Below are positions 44,401 to 52,974 of a DNA stretch of 64,000 bases, piece after piece. The DNA is taken from NCBI GenBank assembly GCA_031292515.1, contig JARLGZ010000172.1:62001-126000 (forward strand). The letters are read 5' to 3'. How positions within the stretch are numbered: the stretch's first letter is position 1; every line of letters begins with the position of its first letter. The notes beneath the pieces are model-generated. The model was not told where the DNA came from. It saw only the letters and a list, made by a program, of their open reading frames with translations, and did not search any database. Position numbers and translations under genes: made by a program. Origin of the DNA: Puia sp. GTDB lineage: Bacteria > Bacteroidota > Bacteroidia > Chitinophagales > Chitinophagaceae.

Positions 44401-44546
44401 TAAGCCAGGCTATAATACTCCTGTTGGAAATATTCCTTTGCCTGCTTAAATTCGGCATCCGGGTCATTGAGGGCTTTGGTCTGCTGGGCGAACAGGGCGC
44501 AGGAGGGAAGGACGACGAAAAAAAATAATACCGCTTTTTTGCTCAT
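41499..44546 (-). CDS. large periplasmic TPR protein
   Basis: 1015 residues with a signal peptide (VLFFFVVLPSCALFAQQ). About twenty or more TPR units follow, for example AREFVELEDNVARVQMMSFHLAEYYFRQKDYTSAIRL in the first part and QFNNGSFPAAAQKFEQYLTKFPQG near the end. YbgF/BamD-like TPR spacing suggests a periplasmic scaffold at the outer membrane. It is the first gene of a run with the beta-barrel, HU-CCDC81 and methyltransferase genes. A role in assembling an envelope complex is inference. Confidence 0.85.
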   Translation of the reverse strand: MSKKAVLFFFVVLPSCALFAQQTKALNDPDAEFKQAKEYFQQEYYSLAYPIFKDLQAGLRETDRSNQALNTQEIRYYTLVCELKQNEAEAVEPAREFVELEDNVARVQMMSFHLAEYYFRQKDYTSAIRLYEQSGIDNLSNKEVADMKFHEGYGYFTQQKFDKAKPLFNAIRQLPGDPNYFDANYYYGFISFSEKKYDDALTAFRVVEDRPGYKTVVPYYIANIYLAQGQKDRAVEYAENRLRSGNQYYDLQMRQLVGHGYYEKQDFVKAQPYLEQYVNQSKAVSREDLYELSYCYYQNANWNKAIAGFKQLGGKEDSLAQNSMYLLGDAYLRTGQKANARNAFLFCSSNSSNDKQKEISKYNYAKLSYELGYQDVALTEFQEFLQQYPQSTYSKEARELLVGVLANTNNYKDALDLIDSLDHPSGNARRLYPRILYGRAAELVNDGLLANANELLDKALQDPYNGSVLPYINFWKGEIAYRTGKIDDAIHFYLEYLKSGNVNGEVNPVNAKYNLGYSFLKKENYRQAQGFFEQVGRTPQIGSSSLAQDAYVRDADCFYMSRDFKTALAMYNKVLDLSWPSSDYATFQKAMIAGVNNGNEKISLLNGLIRKYPGSSLIPDANMEIAGTYLANEQFKEALPYLKNIISATGADALKPRAYLQSGIAWYNLNNNKEALNQYDALLKQYPNSAEAQDALDNAKTIYVEEGRSADYVNFAKSMGVEISASQEDQLAYEEAEVQFNNGSFPAAAQKFEQYLTKFPQGKYSLEANYYKSEIYFNQKDWIKAAAGYGEVADRVPNKFGEKSLLQAARLNFFNLKDYAKSEKYFSKLKDFASNQENKMEAMRGLLRSQYQLGKWPEATDNAKDLLTQKGVSTDDKVLANMAIGKSYEVGGQCETALTYYRTVVAQNKGAYGAEARYSIAACLFSQNQLKDAEKASFEVVNKSGSYEEWVTKAYLLLGDIYFKEKDYFNAKATFQSIIDNAKIEDIRQQAQKKLDDVVAEEKKTSKVGGDGSNQ

Positions 44547-44733
44547 GCGTATAGTTGTCTTTTACTTCGGATCTTTATGTATCTCGTCTGTAGCGATCAA
44601 CGTGCTAAGGTTCTAATTATTTTGCCTTTTACCAAACATCGTTCCAAACAGATGTGGATAACTACAAGGATTAACATTTCCTTTTAAAATTTTCATTTTC
44701 TTCGGCTATCTTCGGCTCAAATTCCAATCTGCA

Positions 44734-45144
44734 ATGAAGAAGTTTCTATCGACCAACTACTCGGAAAACGCTTTCAATATCGCAACCCTGTTGTTAAGGC
44801 TGGTCTTCGGAGGGCTCATCTGTATCGTTCATGGTCTGCAGAAACTCAGCCATTTCCAATCCCAGGAAGTGATCTTCCCCGATCCCTTTCATATCGGCCA
44901 TCGCTGGTCCCTGGTGCTGGTAGTCTTTGCCGAAATATTCTGTGCAATTTTGCTGGTGCTCGGCCTGTTTACCCGCCTGGCGGCCCTGATCCTCGTGGTT
45001 GAACTGTCCATCGTCGTTTTCCTGGTTCATAAAGGCCAGCCCATTGCCGTGCACGAGATGGGGATCATCTACCTGGGCGCCTTTTTCTCGATACTCCTGG
45101 TGGGACCCGGCAAAATGAGCGTGGATGGGGCCATGGGCAAATAG
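44734..45144 (+). CDS. DoxX-family membrane protein
   Basis: 136 residues with four membrane helices: NIATLLLRLVFGGLICIVHG, LVLVVFAEIFCAILLVLGLF, LAALILVVELSIVVFLVH and a final IYLGAFFSILLVGPG. These are the pattern and LxxRxxxGxxxxxHGxxK motif of DoxX/SURF4-like proteins. Members have been linked to thiol or quinone chemistry in membranes, but the function is generally open. A box TATCTTCG (44707-44714, 7 of 8 to the -7 consensus) lies 19 bases upstream. The thioesterase gene follows after 9 bases, so they are probably one operon. Confidence 0.88.
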   Translation: MKKFLSTNYSENAFNIATLLLRLVFGGLICIVHGLQKLSHFQSQEVIFPDPFHIGHRWSLVLVVFAEIFCAILLVLGLFTRLAALILVVELSIVVFLVHKGQPIAVHEMGIIYLGAFFSILLVGPGKMSVDGAMGK

Positions 45145-45153
45145 TATAAAAAT

Positions 45154-45573
45154 ATGTTCACCAGCGATACACAGATACGCGTAAGATATGCGGAGACCGA
45201 CCAGATGGACGTGGTGTACCACGGCAACTACGCCCCCTACTTCGAGGTCGGCCGGGTCGAAGCCATCCGTGCCCTCGGGTTCCGGTATAAAGACATGGAA
45301 GCCGGCGGCGTGATTATGCCCGTGGTGGAATGGACCGCCAAATTCCTGCGGCCCGCCCACTACGACGACCTCCTCACGGTCCGGACGATCCTACAGGAAA
45401 TGCCCGTCGACCACCGGATCGTATTCCACCAGGAAGTCTATAACGAGAAAGGCAAACTGCTGACGGTCGGCAGGGTGCTGCTCTATTTTATGGCTGCGGA
45501 AACGATGGAAAAGACCGTCATGCCGGAACCGCTGCGGCAGGCGTTGGAGAAGTATTTTGTGAATGAGAAGTAG
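45154..45573 (+). CDS. acyl-CoA thioesterase, YbgC/4HBT type
   Basis: 139 residues with the hotdog fold. The diagnostic motif VRYAETDQMDVVYHGNYAPYFEVGR is near the N-terminus; Asp16 is the expected catalytic residue. Relatives usually have MGVV; here the Gly is replaced by Asp. It hydrolyses short acyl-CoA or phospholipid-precursor thioesters in the cytoplasm, and related proteins often accompany Tol-Pal genes. It follows DoxX by 9 bases. The stop codon lies in a 6-bp microrepeat (GAAGTA at 45567-45578). Confidence 0.92.
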   Translation: MFTSDTQIRVRYAETDQMDVVYHGNYAPYFEVGRVEAIRALGFRYKDMEAGGVIMPVVEWTAKFLRPAHYDDLLTVRTILQEMPVDHRIVFHQEVYNEKGKLLTVGRVLLYFMAAETMEKTVMPEPLRQALEKYFVNEK

Positions 45574-45672
45574 AAGTAGAATCGACTGTCTGAACCCCCT
45601 CTTCCGGCCCGATTTGCAACAGAAATCAGTCCCGGAATACCACTTTTGCATCGAATGGCTTAACGTACCATC

Positions 45673-46044
45673 ATGAGCGTCAATGGCAAACGACAAAATA
45701 AGCGTGCTGAAGAAATCACCCGGAACTATTTTTCATTGCTGGATAAGCATATTGAGGAAGTTGTAAATGGGGATGTTTCAAAATTCATGGAACTGAACCA
45801 GATTGCAAGCGCCCTGTTTGTTTCACATAAACATCTGACCTTTACCATCCAGCAAGCGACGGGAAATCACCCTTGCCATTTTTATGACCTGAAGATTATT
45901 GAACAGGCTAAAATAAAGTTGTCCGGAACAGATCTGTCCATCGCCGAAATCGCCAGGATATTCACCTATGATCCATCCAATTTCTCGAAATTCTTCAAAA
46001 AGTTTGTCGGCCAAACGCCCAGACAATGGAGAATGCAAAAGTAG
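45673..46044 (+). CDS. short AraC-type DNA-binding protein
   Basis: 123 residues containing only the AraC/XylS DNA-binding region: first helix-turn-helix FMELNQIASALFVSHKHLTFTIQQATG, then LSIAEIARIFTYDPSNFSKFFKKFVGQTPRQW. The usual sensory domain is absent, so its activity would depend on level or on a partner. It is 106 bases upstream of the SDR gene, same strand, and probably controls it (inference). Its stop codon is inside a perfect 19-bp tandem repeat. Confidence 0.85.
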   Translation: MSVNGKRQNKRAEEITRNYFSLLDKHIEEVVNGDVSKFMELNQIASALFVSHKHLTFTIQQATGNHPCHFYDLKIIEQAKIKLSGTDLSIAEIARIFTYDPSNFSKFFKKFVGQTPRQWRMQK

Positions 46045-46074
46045 CATCCGCTAAAAAAAGTAGCATCCGCTAAA
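46037..46074. repeat. perfect 19-bp tandem duplication at the AraC-type gene stop
   Basis: AAAAGTAGCATCCGCTAAA occurs twice in direct succession (46037-46055 and 46056-46074). The first copy contains the TAG stop codon (46042-46044). Confidence 0.9.
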
Positions 46075-46150
46075 AAATACGAAAAGTTCACCGTAATCAA
46101 TGGCGGGACTGTCCGGACCTTTGCCTTTTAAATATCAAAACAGATTCTAT

Positions 46151-46906
46151 ATGTCAGGGAATGATATCAAAGGCAAGGTAATCCTCGTCGCAGGAGGTGC
46201 AAAAAACCTGGGCGGTTTATTAAGCGTCGGTTTCGCGAAAAGGGGCGCCAGGTTGGCTATCCACTATAACAGTCAAAGCACCAAAGAGGATGCGGAACAA
46301 ACACTGGCAGCCGTGCGGGTGCTGGGTTCCGAAGCATTCCTGTTCCAGGCAGATCTCACAGAGGTGAAGAATATCACCCGGTTCTTTGACGAAACAGTTG
46401 AAAAATTCGGGGGTATTGATATTGCCATTAATACCGTCGGAAAGGTGTTGAAAAAACCTTACACGGAAACAACCGAAGCGGAATACGATAGCATGGCCGG
46501 CATCAACTCCAAGGTGGCTTATTTCTTCATCCAGGAGGCTGGCAAAAAGCTGAACGACAATGGAAAGATCTGCACCATCGTTACCTCATTACTTGCCGCC
46601 TATACCGGCCTGTATTCTACCTATGAAGGGATGAAGGCCCCGGTAGAACATTTTACCCGTGCGGCCTCCAAAGAATTTGGCGGACGCGGCATTTCCGTGA
46701 CGGCGGTAGCTCCGGGTCCTATGGACACACCTTTTTTCTATGGCCAGGAAAGTCCCGAAGCAGTTGCCTATCACAAGTCGGCTTCCGCATTAGGCGGGTT
46801 AACCAATCCCAAAGACATTGCCTCGTTGGTAGAATTTCTGGTAACCGATGGTTGGTGGATTACCGGCCAGACTATTTTCGCCAATGGCGGATACACCACG
46901 CGCTAG
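46151..46906 (+). CDS. short-chain dehydrogenase/reductase
   Basis: 251 residues from the ATG at 46151 (MSGNDIKGK); a longer start at 46100 adds sequence without homology character. Nucleotide-binding motif VAGGAKNLGG, then DIAINTVG, the catalytic Ser in IVTSLLAAYTG and the Tyr-Lys pair in YEGMK, and the ending with GWWITGQTIFANGG are all SDR features. It is an NAD(P)H-dependent oxidoreductase in the cytoplasm, substrate unknown. It follows the small AraC-type regulator. Confidence 0.9.
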   Translation: MSGNDIKGKVILVAGGAKNLGGLLSVGFAKRGARLAIHYNSQSTKEDAEQTLAAVRVLGSEAFLFQADLTEVKNITRFFDETVEKFGGIDIAINTVGKVLKKPYTETTEAEYDSMAGINSKVAYFFIQEAGKKLNDNGKICTIVTSLLAAYTGLYSTYEGMKAPVEHFTRAASKEFGGRGISVTAVAPGPMDTPFFYGQESPEAVAYHKSASALGGLTNPKDIASLVEFLVTDGWWITGQTIFANGGYTTR

Positions 46907-46950
46907 ATGACTGTACAACAAGCTAATGTGGATCGATCTTTTAAATACCC

Positions 46951-46976
46951 GGACCGCCTCATTTTTGAGGCGGTCC
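46951..46976. terminator. bidirectional hairpin after the SDR gene
   Basis: Perfect 11-bp stem GGACCGCCTCA / TGAGGCGGTCC around a TTTT loop, 44 bases after the SDR stop. On the minus strand it is followed by a TA-rich stretch (GGGTATTTAAAA). It is the clearest intrinsic-terminator-like hairpin in the window, though it lacks a long T run. Confidence 0.6.
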
Positions 46977-47207
46977 CATGAGATCGAAGGCCGACAATAC
47001 GGCAGCATGGTCAGACGCCCAAACATCGTCAATCTCAGCGCCGTTTTTACGATTAGCGCCCACCGGTCGTAATACTTCGCTCCGGCTCATCTCCCGGAAA
47101 CTGTCTTTGCCAACCTTTGTCTGACAGAAATCCGGAGATAGGGAAATTCGCTGGCCCATAGCCAAAATGTAAGGGCGCCGCAGCCGAATCGAAGCCCGTC
47201 CAATCAA
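46959..47207 (-). pseudogene. possible fragment of an endonuclease/phosphatase-fold gene
   Basis: An 82-codon frame in the 348-base gap between the SDR and phosphoesterase genes. The end IDDVWASDHAAVLSAFDL resembles the C-terminal SDHxxV motif of the endonuclease/exonuclease/phosphatase (EEP) superfamily. The N-terminal catalytic part is absent and the start has no support. The hairpin at 46951-46976 sits at its end, as if a minus-strand transcript once ended there. This may be chance. Confidence 0.25.
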
Positions 47208-47254
47208 ACAATTGCAGAAACTGCATCAAGCGTCTGCACGATTACCGAGCGCGG

Positions 47255-49834
47255 TCAGTATCGTGTCTCTCTCTTCAAAACCGGGTAAGGCCGGTCATAC
47301 CCTTTGACCGAATGCCAGATGATCCGGTTGAATACATCTTCCTCGATGCGATCTTCTTCATCGAGGTCCTGCTCCAGCGACTTCTTCGCCCAGTAGAGTT
47401 GGCTGCCTTTTAATTTGTCGAGGGTCAGGTTCAACTGGTCGAGAGGGATATTGTTCTTCAGGACCGTATAGGGCGTCGTGTCTGGCTGATCGGTAAAGCA
47501 ATCGAGCATGGGATCGGCCGTCCAATCCAGCTGGTTCATGGGAGGGATGCCGAGGATGTCTTCGATGGTCCTGACCATATTGATCTGTGAATAATAGGTG
47601 GTGACGACTTTGCCCCGCTTTGTATAGGGACTGATGACCAATCCGACGGTCCGGTGTCCGTCGACATGATCCAGGCCGGCCTGTGGATCGTCTTCCGTCA
47701 CAAAAATGCAGGTCTCCTTCCAGAAGCGGCTATGAGAGACCGCCTCCACGATTTGTCCGAGCGCCAGGTCGTTATCCGCCACGGCGGCCTTCGGCGTGGG
47801 CATTTTTGGTGTCGTGCCGGTGGTATGATTGTTCGGGAGCTCCATGATCATAAAATTGGGCAGTTCCCCGCTCTTCTCATATCCTTTGAGCTCTTTGATA
47901 AATTCGGCGGACCGGTACACATCGGGGATCCTGTTTGTGAACCCCGGGAAACCCGGACAGATATAGGGAGCCAGCTGGTCGATATTCGCTTCGGCGCGGA
48001 TCTTTATCTTATCCGAACCGTTTTGCAGATCGTCTAAGATATCTGTAAACCGGGCGGTCTTCGGTTCGACGACCGTCTTCACGAATTCGCCGTAATCGCG
48101 TACCGTCAATCCATGTTTCAGCACATTGTCCCAGATAAATCCCGTCGGGGAATAGGCCATCGCATCATCGCCGTCATAGGGATAGCTGCGGGAAAAATCG
48201 GCAAAGGATTTTTCGAGATAGTCCGTCACATACGCCTCGTCGGTCCACTGGTGTCCGTCGGCGCTCAAAATGCCGCTGCAATTGAAATTGTCCATCAGGA
48301 CGAATGTCTCCGCCATCCGGTGCTGATTGGGTGTCACGTCACGACCGAATTGCACGAGACTGGTATCGCCGTCACCCTGCGGCAGGTCTCCGAAGACCTG
48401 GTCATAGGTCCTGTTTTCCTTGATGATATAGAGGACATGTTTGAAGAAAGAGGTTTGGTTGGGCCGCTGCGGCACGGCCACCTGCTCCCTGGCCGCCGCG
48501 GGAGGGTACAGTTTCTTCAGCATCTGTGCATAGGAGTTATTCTCGTGAACGGTCTGCGTCATCGCTGCCAGGCCGTTTTTGTCCGGCACCGGGATAATGG
48601 AAATCGTTCCCATGTTGTCGTGGGAATTGTAGCCCCTTCTTTCGGCCGGCTTGTTGCGCGAGCCTATTCCCTTGAGGTTTGCCGCAAACAAGGTCTTTCC
48701 CGCTTTGTCGAGGATCACCGCTCCGGGATACCAGCCCGTCGGCATATATCCCAGCACTTTAGCCGCTGTGCCCGTGCGGATCACACAGATGGCATTTTCG
48801 GTACCGTTGGCCACATACAGGTATTTTCCGTCCGGTGACACGGTCAGGGCATTGGGCGCGCTTCCGAATGGAATATCACTGGCCGCGTGGACGGATATCG
48901 AATCGATCACCCGGTCTGTCTTTGTGTCGACCACAAAGATCCTGTCACTGTTCGCGCAGGCTACGTAGAGCCTGTCACGGGCGGGGCTCAACGCCATCCC
49001 GGAAGGATGCAATCCCACTTCGATGGATTTGACTTCGGTGTTTTTGTCGAGGTCTATGACGGAAAGAGTGCCGCTGCCGGCTACGCCGGTCCTCGGATCT
49101 ACCAGCATCTGCGAACCGGAACTGTTGTAAGAAGATTCTCCGGGTAAAGGGCGGCGACCGCCCCAGTTGCTTACATACGCCTTCTTCGAAGAAGCCAGGA
49201 CGACATCATACGGAGCGATGCCCACCGGCACCTGGATCTTTCCGGCAGTGTCGCGGAGGTCGATCACCGCGAGGGTGTTGCTCCTGCTCAAGGTGATATA
49301 GATCTTATTCCCGGACGGGTCTAACGCAAGGCCGCCCGGTACGGGATCTCCGCCAATCGAGGGCTTTGGCAACAGGATCGGGGCGTCCCAGCGCATACCC
49401 GCCGTATCGGGGCCGATCTCCGCGATGAAGATGCGATCCCGTGAACCGGCCGTAAAAATCCGGCGTCCATCCGCGGACATGCAAATCCCGGTAAACGAGG
49501 ACGCTTCATGAACATAAGGTAAAGTCTGCAGGATTGTCCGGTCGCTGACCCGCAGAAGATCCAGGCTGCCGCTGTTCATGATGACCAGGCGGCTCTCGTC
49601 AGGCGTCAGCACCAGGCCCAGCGGCCTCCCGGGCAGGTTCACCTGGAACCCCGCAGGCCGCAAAAGCTGGTTGGATGGCACCAGGACACTACCGTCGGGC
49701 TGGGGGCCAACTTTCCGGTTGCTGAAAATATTCATATCCCTGACCGCATAAACTGACATGCAAACAAGAGCTATACCTAAACAGGCGAATAAGAGCCTGG
49801 TCTGGTTCCTGGCGATCCTGGCGATTCGATTCAT
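47255..49834 (-). CDS. exported YncE-like propeller fused to phosphoesterase
   Basis: 859 residues with an N-terminal membrane anchor or signal (LLFACLGIALVCMSVYAV). Residues about 50-420 form a YncE-like beta-propeller (repeats such as SPARDRLYVACANSDRIFVVD and SPDGKYLYVANGTENAICVI). Residues about 465-820 are a phosphoesterase domain of the PLC/acid-phosphatase type (HVLYIIKENRTYDQVFGD, then VTEDDPQAGLDHVDGHR and LVISPYTKRGKV). The fusion is a known architecture in Bacteroidota. It hydrolyses a phosphate ester outside the cytoplasm; the substrate is not evident. It stands alone. Confidence 0.9.
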   Translation of the reverse strand: MNRIARIARNQTRLLFACLGIALVCMSVYAVRDMNIFSNRKVGPQPDGSVLVPSNQLLRPAGFQVNLPGRPLGLVLTPDESRLVIMNSGSLDLLRVSDRTILQTLPYVHEASSFTGICMSADGRRIFTAGSRDRIFIAEIGPDTAGMRWDAPILLPKPSIGGDPVPGGLALDPSGNKIYITLSRSNTLAVIDLRDTAGKIQVPVGIAPYDVVLASSKKAYVSNWGGRRPLPGESSYNSSGSQMLVDPRTGVAGSGTLSVIDLDKNTEVKSIEVGLHPSGMALSPARDRLYVACANSDRIFVVDTKTDRVIDSISVHAASDIPFGSAPNALTVSPDGKYLYVANGTENAICVIRTGTAAKVLGYMPTGWYPGAVILDKAGKTLFAANLKGIGSRNKPAERRGYNSHDNMGTISIIPVPDKNGLAAMTQTVHENNSYAQMLKKLYPPAAAREQVAVPQRPNQTSFFKHVLYIIKENRTYDQVFGDLPQGDGDTSLVQFGRDVTPNQHRMAETFVLMDNFNCSGILSADGHQWTDEAYVTDYLEKSFADFSRSYPYDGDDAMAYSPTGFIWDNVLKHGLTVRDYGEFVKTVVEPKTARFTDILDDLQNGSDKIKIRAEANIDQLAPYICPGFPGFTNRIPDVYRSAEFIKELKGYEKSGELPNFMIMELPNNHTTGTTPKMPTPKAAVADNDLALGQIVEAVSHSRFWKETCIFVTEDDPQAGLDHVDGHRTVGLVISPYTKRGKVVTTYYSQINMVRTIEDILGIPPMNQLDWTADPMLDCFTDQPDTTPYTVLKNNIPLDQLNLTLDKLKGSQLYWAKKSLEQDLDEEDRIEEDVFNRIIWHSVKGYDRPYPVLKRETRY

Positions 49835-49990
49835 GACGATTGGGGTTGAGACGGTATGATGAATGACGGTAGCCTTCGCTTCCCTGCAAACTTAAACCCT
49901 GTCCTGTTGATTCCAAATTAATTCTTAGAGACGCCCCGGGAAAGGCTTTATCTTAATACAGATTTAACCCATGTCCTGTCCGATGCTGTC

Positions 49991-49998
49991 TAAATTTG
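49991..49998 (+). promoter_or_regulatory. -7 promoter box before the GMC oxidoreductase gene
   Basis: TAAATTTG, a full match to TAnnTTTG, giving a leader of about 50 bases before the ATG at 50054. No TTG at the expected -33 distance. Confidence 0.35.
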
Positions 49999-50053
49999 AA
50001 AAAGACGAGAAAAGGATCGACTATTACGATAACAAAATAACGCTGAACAAGGA

Positions 50054-51208
50054 ATGGCTGACAATCTATACGATGCGATCGTGGTGGGGTCCGGCATAAC
50101 AGGCGGATGGGCGGCAAAGGAACTATGCGAAAAAGGGCTGAAGACCCTGGTCCTCGAACGTGGACGGGATATCGACCCGGTAAAAGATTTCGCGGACTCT
50201 TCAAAAGACCCCTGGGAATTGCCGCACAGGGGCCATACCACCCGGCAGGATGCCGTCGACAGCCCCATACAATCTCAAAAAGGCGCTTATAACGAGGTCT
50301 CGAAGAAGTTCTTCGTAAACGACCTGGAAAACCCTTATATCCAAAAGAAACCCTTTGACTGGATCCGCGGCTACCAGGTCGGCGGCAGGAGTATTATATG
50401 GGGGAGGCAATGTTACCGTTGGAGTGATCTCGATTTCGGGGCCAACGCCCGGGATGGTCACGGCGTGGACTGGCCTATCCGCTACAAGGATATCGAACCC
50501 TGGTACGACTATGTGGAACCCTTTGTCGGCATCAGTGGTTCTATGGAAGGTCTGCCGCAGTTGCCGGATGGCAAATTCCTGCCACCTATGGAGCTGAACT
50601 GCGTGGAAAAAGACGTAGCCGCCCGGATAAAAAAACATTATGCCGACGGACGCTGTCTGATCATCGGGAGGACCGCGAACCTCTCCCGGCAGGTCGGCGA
50701 CAGAGGCCCTTGTCAATACAGGGACCGTTGCAACCAGGGCTGCCCTTTCAAGGGCTATTTCAGCAGCCATTCGGCAACCCTGCCGGCGGCCGGAAAGACG
50801 GGCAATCTCAGGATCAGGCCCCTTTCCATCGTACAGGAGATCCTCTATGACCGGGATACAAAAAAAGCGACGGGTGTCCGCATCATAGACGCAGCCACGC
50901 TCCGGACAAAAGAGTATTACGCGAAGGTCATCTTCCTGAACGCCTCTACGATCGGGTCCGCCTTCATCCTGCTAAACTCCACATCCGAGGTATTCCCCGA
51001 CGGGCTGGGCACGGCCAGGATGGGCAGGGATCCGAAAACATCCGTGTTGAACAAATGGAACCAGCTGCACGACGTAAAAAACGTATTCGTCACCGATGGG
51101 GCCTGTATGAGTTCTTCCGCCTGCCAGAATCCCTCGCTCACTTATATGGCCCTCACGGCCCGGGCGGCGGACTATGCGGTGTCGGAGTTAAAGAAAGGCA
51201 ACCTGTAG
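50054..51208 (+). CDS. GMC-family oxidoreductase with an apparent internal deletion
   Basis: 384 residues; relatives of this subfamily usually have about 560. The FAD motif [15 protein letters not shown] (10-24), the [13 protein letters not shown] segment, the Cys-rich [19 protein letters not shown] (220-238) and [25 protein letters not shown] (about 295-319) are normal. At residue 319 the protein jumps to [14 protein letters not shown], which in relatives lies near the C-terminus after HEMG, then [31 protein letters not shown] closes the FAD domain. About 180 residues of the substrate domain, with the catalytic His usually before GTARMG, seem deleted in frame. It may fold around FAD but is probably not a normal oxidase. 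Confidence 0.85.
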   Translation: MADNLYDAIVVGSGITGGWAAKELCEKGLKTLVLERGRDIDPVKDFADSSKDPWELPHRGHTTRQDAVDSPIQSQKGAYNEVSKKFFVNDLENPYIQKKPFDWIRGYQVGGRSIIWGRQCYRWSDLDFGANARDGHGVDWPIRYKDIEPWYDYVEPFVGISGSMEGLPQLPDGKFLPPMELNCVEKDVAARIKKHYADGRCLIIGRTANLSRQVGDRGPCQYRDRCNQGCPFKGYFSSHSATLPAAGKTGNLRIRPLSIVQEILYDRDTKKATGVRIIDAATLRTKEYYAKVIFLNASTIGSAFILLNSTSEVFPDGLGTARMGRDPKTSVLNKWNQLHDVKNVFVTDGACMSSSACQNPSLTYMALTARAADYAVSELKKGNL

Positions 51209-51218
51209 GCAACCTGAA
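51197..51218. repeat. 11-bp tandem duplication at the GMC gene stop
   Basis: GGCAACCTGTA at 51197-51207 and GGCAACCTGAA at 51208-51218 differ at one base. The TAG stop (51206-51208) spans the junction. Confidence 0.8.
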
Positions 51219-51289
51219 GTCCAGGGCCAAGACCGGCCCGGAAATGAAAAATTTCCTATCTTTAACCTAATTCCTTAAACGCTGACGAT

Positions 51290-52087
51290 ATGAAGTCTTC
51301 CAATCCCCCCCTTTTTCCCAGGACCCGTCGCGGCTCCTGGTGGCTGGTATTGGCCTGTGGTATATGCCTGGCATTTGCCGCAAGCTGTAAGAAGTCCAAC
51401 GCAGACGGGGGTTATCCCCTCCCGGTACAAATCGACAGTATCGCTGCAAGATATTTATTTTCCGATGCAAGCTCCTATGGTCCCGACGGCTTGATCAGGA
51501 TTCACTTCCTTTATCAGAACGGCCGGATTATACGCAGGCAGGGAGAAGAAGTCTATATCTCCGCCTATAACTTCACCAATCTGTCTCTGCAGGTATTTGA
51601 TACGGTGATGTACGCGGGCAACCATATCCTCATCCAGACCATTTCAAGAGAACCGGGCTATACGCCCTCCGCCAATCAGCGGGATTTTACTATTGCAAAT
51701 GGCCGGATACAGCAATTGGCAACCGTGTCGGACACGACGACTTATTATTATAGCGGGAACAGGCTCTCTAGGACCGAAAGGGTCCTGGGCTATAACGTAT
51801 TCCGTAAGACCTTCTCCTATGACGGCAATGGCAATCTAACGCAAGTCAACTCCACCCGGTTTAATACCTGGGACAGCTCGACCGTTGCACTCAAAACAGA
51901 AAATTTCAGCGGGTTCGATGCCGTTGCAAATCCATTACATGGCTTTGGCCTCTGGGATGATCTGCTCTACAGGAGCCTATCGACCAATAACTTCTCGGGG
52001 TATGAATATATCCAGGGCACGGCCGGCGGCCGGGGGACCATGGAACTCACCTACACCAGTGACGGAAAAATCGATTATGGGAACTGA
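51290..52087 (+). CDS. lipoprotein with repeated YxYDxxGN-like strands
   Basis: 265 residues. The signal WWLVLACGICLAFAASC ends in a lipobox. The body has RHS/DUF4595-like beta units, for instance YYYSGNRLSRTERV and FSYDGNGNLTQVNST, ending in MELTYTSDGKIDYGN. The family is common as lipoproteins of unknown role in Bacteroidota. A box TATCTTTA (51257-51264, 7 of 8 to the -7 consensus) lies 25 bases upstream of the ATG. It is convergent with the NlpE-like gene (12-base gap). Confidence 0.75.
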   Translation: MKSSNPPLFPRTRRGSWWLVLACGICLAFAASCKKSNADGGYPLPVQIDSIAARYLFSDASSYGPDGLIRIHFLYQNGRIIRRQGEEVYISAYNFTNLSLQVFDTVMYAGNHILIQTISREPGYTPSANQRDFTIANGRIQQLATVSDTTTYYYSGNRLSRTERVLGYNVFRKTFSYDGNGNLTQVNSTRFNTWDSSTVALKTENFSGFDAVANPLHGFGLWDDLLYRSLSTNNFSGYEYIQGTAGGRGTMELTYTSDGKIDYGN

Positions 52088-52099
52088 GTGTCTCCGGTA

Positions 52100-52918
52100 T
52101 TATTCCTTTGCATCGTTCAGGATGACCGCGCAGCCCTTATACAGCTGCCCCTTGTACCAGACATTCATCTTGTACTCATAGAGGTGGTCGCTGACGCCAT
52201 CATTACAGAATTTTGAGGAAATGGATATTTTCAGCGGGTTGCCGGCTTCCGTAAGCACGGAATAAACGGTGCTGTCCCGGTTGATCGAAGGTTTTTCGAT
52301 GGGAACGATGACTGGTTTTGCCAGGGTCGACAACTTGAATAAGATGAATTTATCATTGTCGATCTCCATGCTCCAGAAGGGCTCATTGCCGTTCCCGATG
52401 ATGTCGACGCCTTCGGATTTTCTCTTCTTCCACAGCGGATTCTCGGGAGCGATATTCTTCTTAAACAGCACGTATTGCCGGAACAGGGAGTCCGGAACCC
52501 TCGATCCGCTGTTTTCAGTATTGATCAGGCTATCCTTAACGAGTTTATATTTTGACAATACCTTGTCGCCGACATAAAGCGTGAATCTTTCCTTGTCACG
52601 TACCCAGGTACCTTCCGTTTTCCTGGAGTCCGTGCTTTTTCCCCATTCCAGCTCTTCCATCCGGAAATGGTCGTCGCCGTAGAACATGATCGTACGCTGA
52701 ATCCCTTCGCAATTTTTGCAAGGCAGCATGCCCTGGTAAAAACCGGCCGGTATCGTATCATAGCTCCTGGCATTGATAAAGGAATCTCTGACGATCACCA
52801 TCGTATCCCTGACGGTGGATTTGGAAGAATCGGGAACGTCCGGCTTGCTGCCTGTATTCAGTCCGCAGGAGGCAACGCCCAGTGCGAGAAGGGGCATCAG
52901 AAATGGGGATTTTTTCAT
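52100..52918 (-). CDS. NlpE-like envelope lipoprotein
   Basis: 272 residues with a lipobox (GVASC, Cys18). The N-terminal domain (about 55-165) has GMLPCKNCEGI (Cys67, Cys70), the CxxC motif of the NlpE N-terminal domain, then KTEGTWVRDKERFTLY. The C-terminal half has IIGNGNEPFWSMEIDNDKFILF, as in COG3650/YliN-like lipoproteins that accompany META/HslJ domains. NlpE senses copper and surface contact in Enterobacteriaceae; the role here is unverified. It is preceded on its coding strand by a long purine-rich region. Confidence 0.82.
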   Translation of the reverse strand: MKKSPFLMPLLALGVASCGLNTGSKPDVPDSSKSTVRDTMVIVRDSFINARSYDTIPAGFYQGMLPCKNCEGIQRTIMFYGDDHFRMEELEWGKSTDSRKTEGTWVRDKERFTLYVGDKVLSKYKLVKDSLINTENSGSRVPDSLFRQYVLFKKNIAPENPLWKKRKSEGVDIIGNGNEPFWSMEIDNDKFILFKLSTLAKPVIVPIEKPSINRDSTVYSVLTEAGNPLKISISSKFCNDGVSDHLYEYKMNVWYKGQLYKGCAVILNDAKE

Positions 52919-52974
52919 AAGGATCGATTGATTTTAAGAGACAATATTAGTAAACGCCGTAACCGGTTTCCTAT

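Noticed and set aside
43074-44528. 484-codon plus-strand frame inside the TPR protein gene
   Set aside because: Antisense to a repeat protein with clear TPR units; the long frame follows from the repeats' codon use.
49984-50100. 38-codon frame starting MLSKFEKDEK upstream of the GMC gene
   Set aside because: It contains the promoter-like TAAATTTG and overlaps the GMC start in another frame; no reason to believe it is translated.
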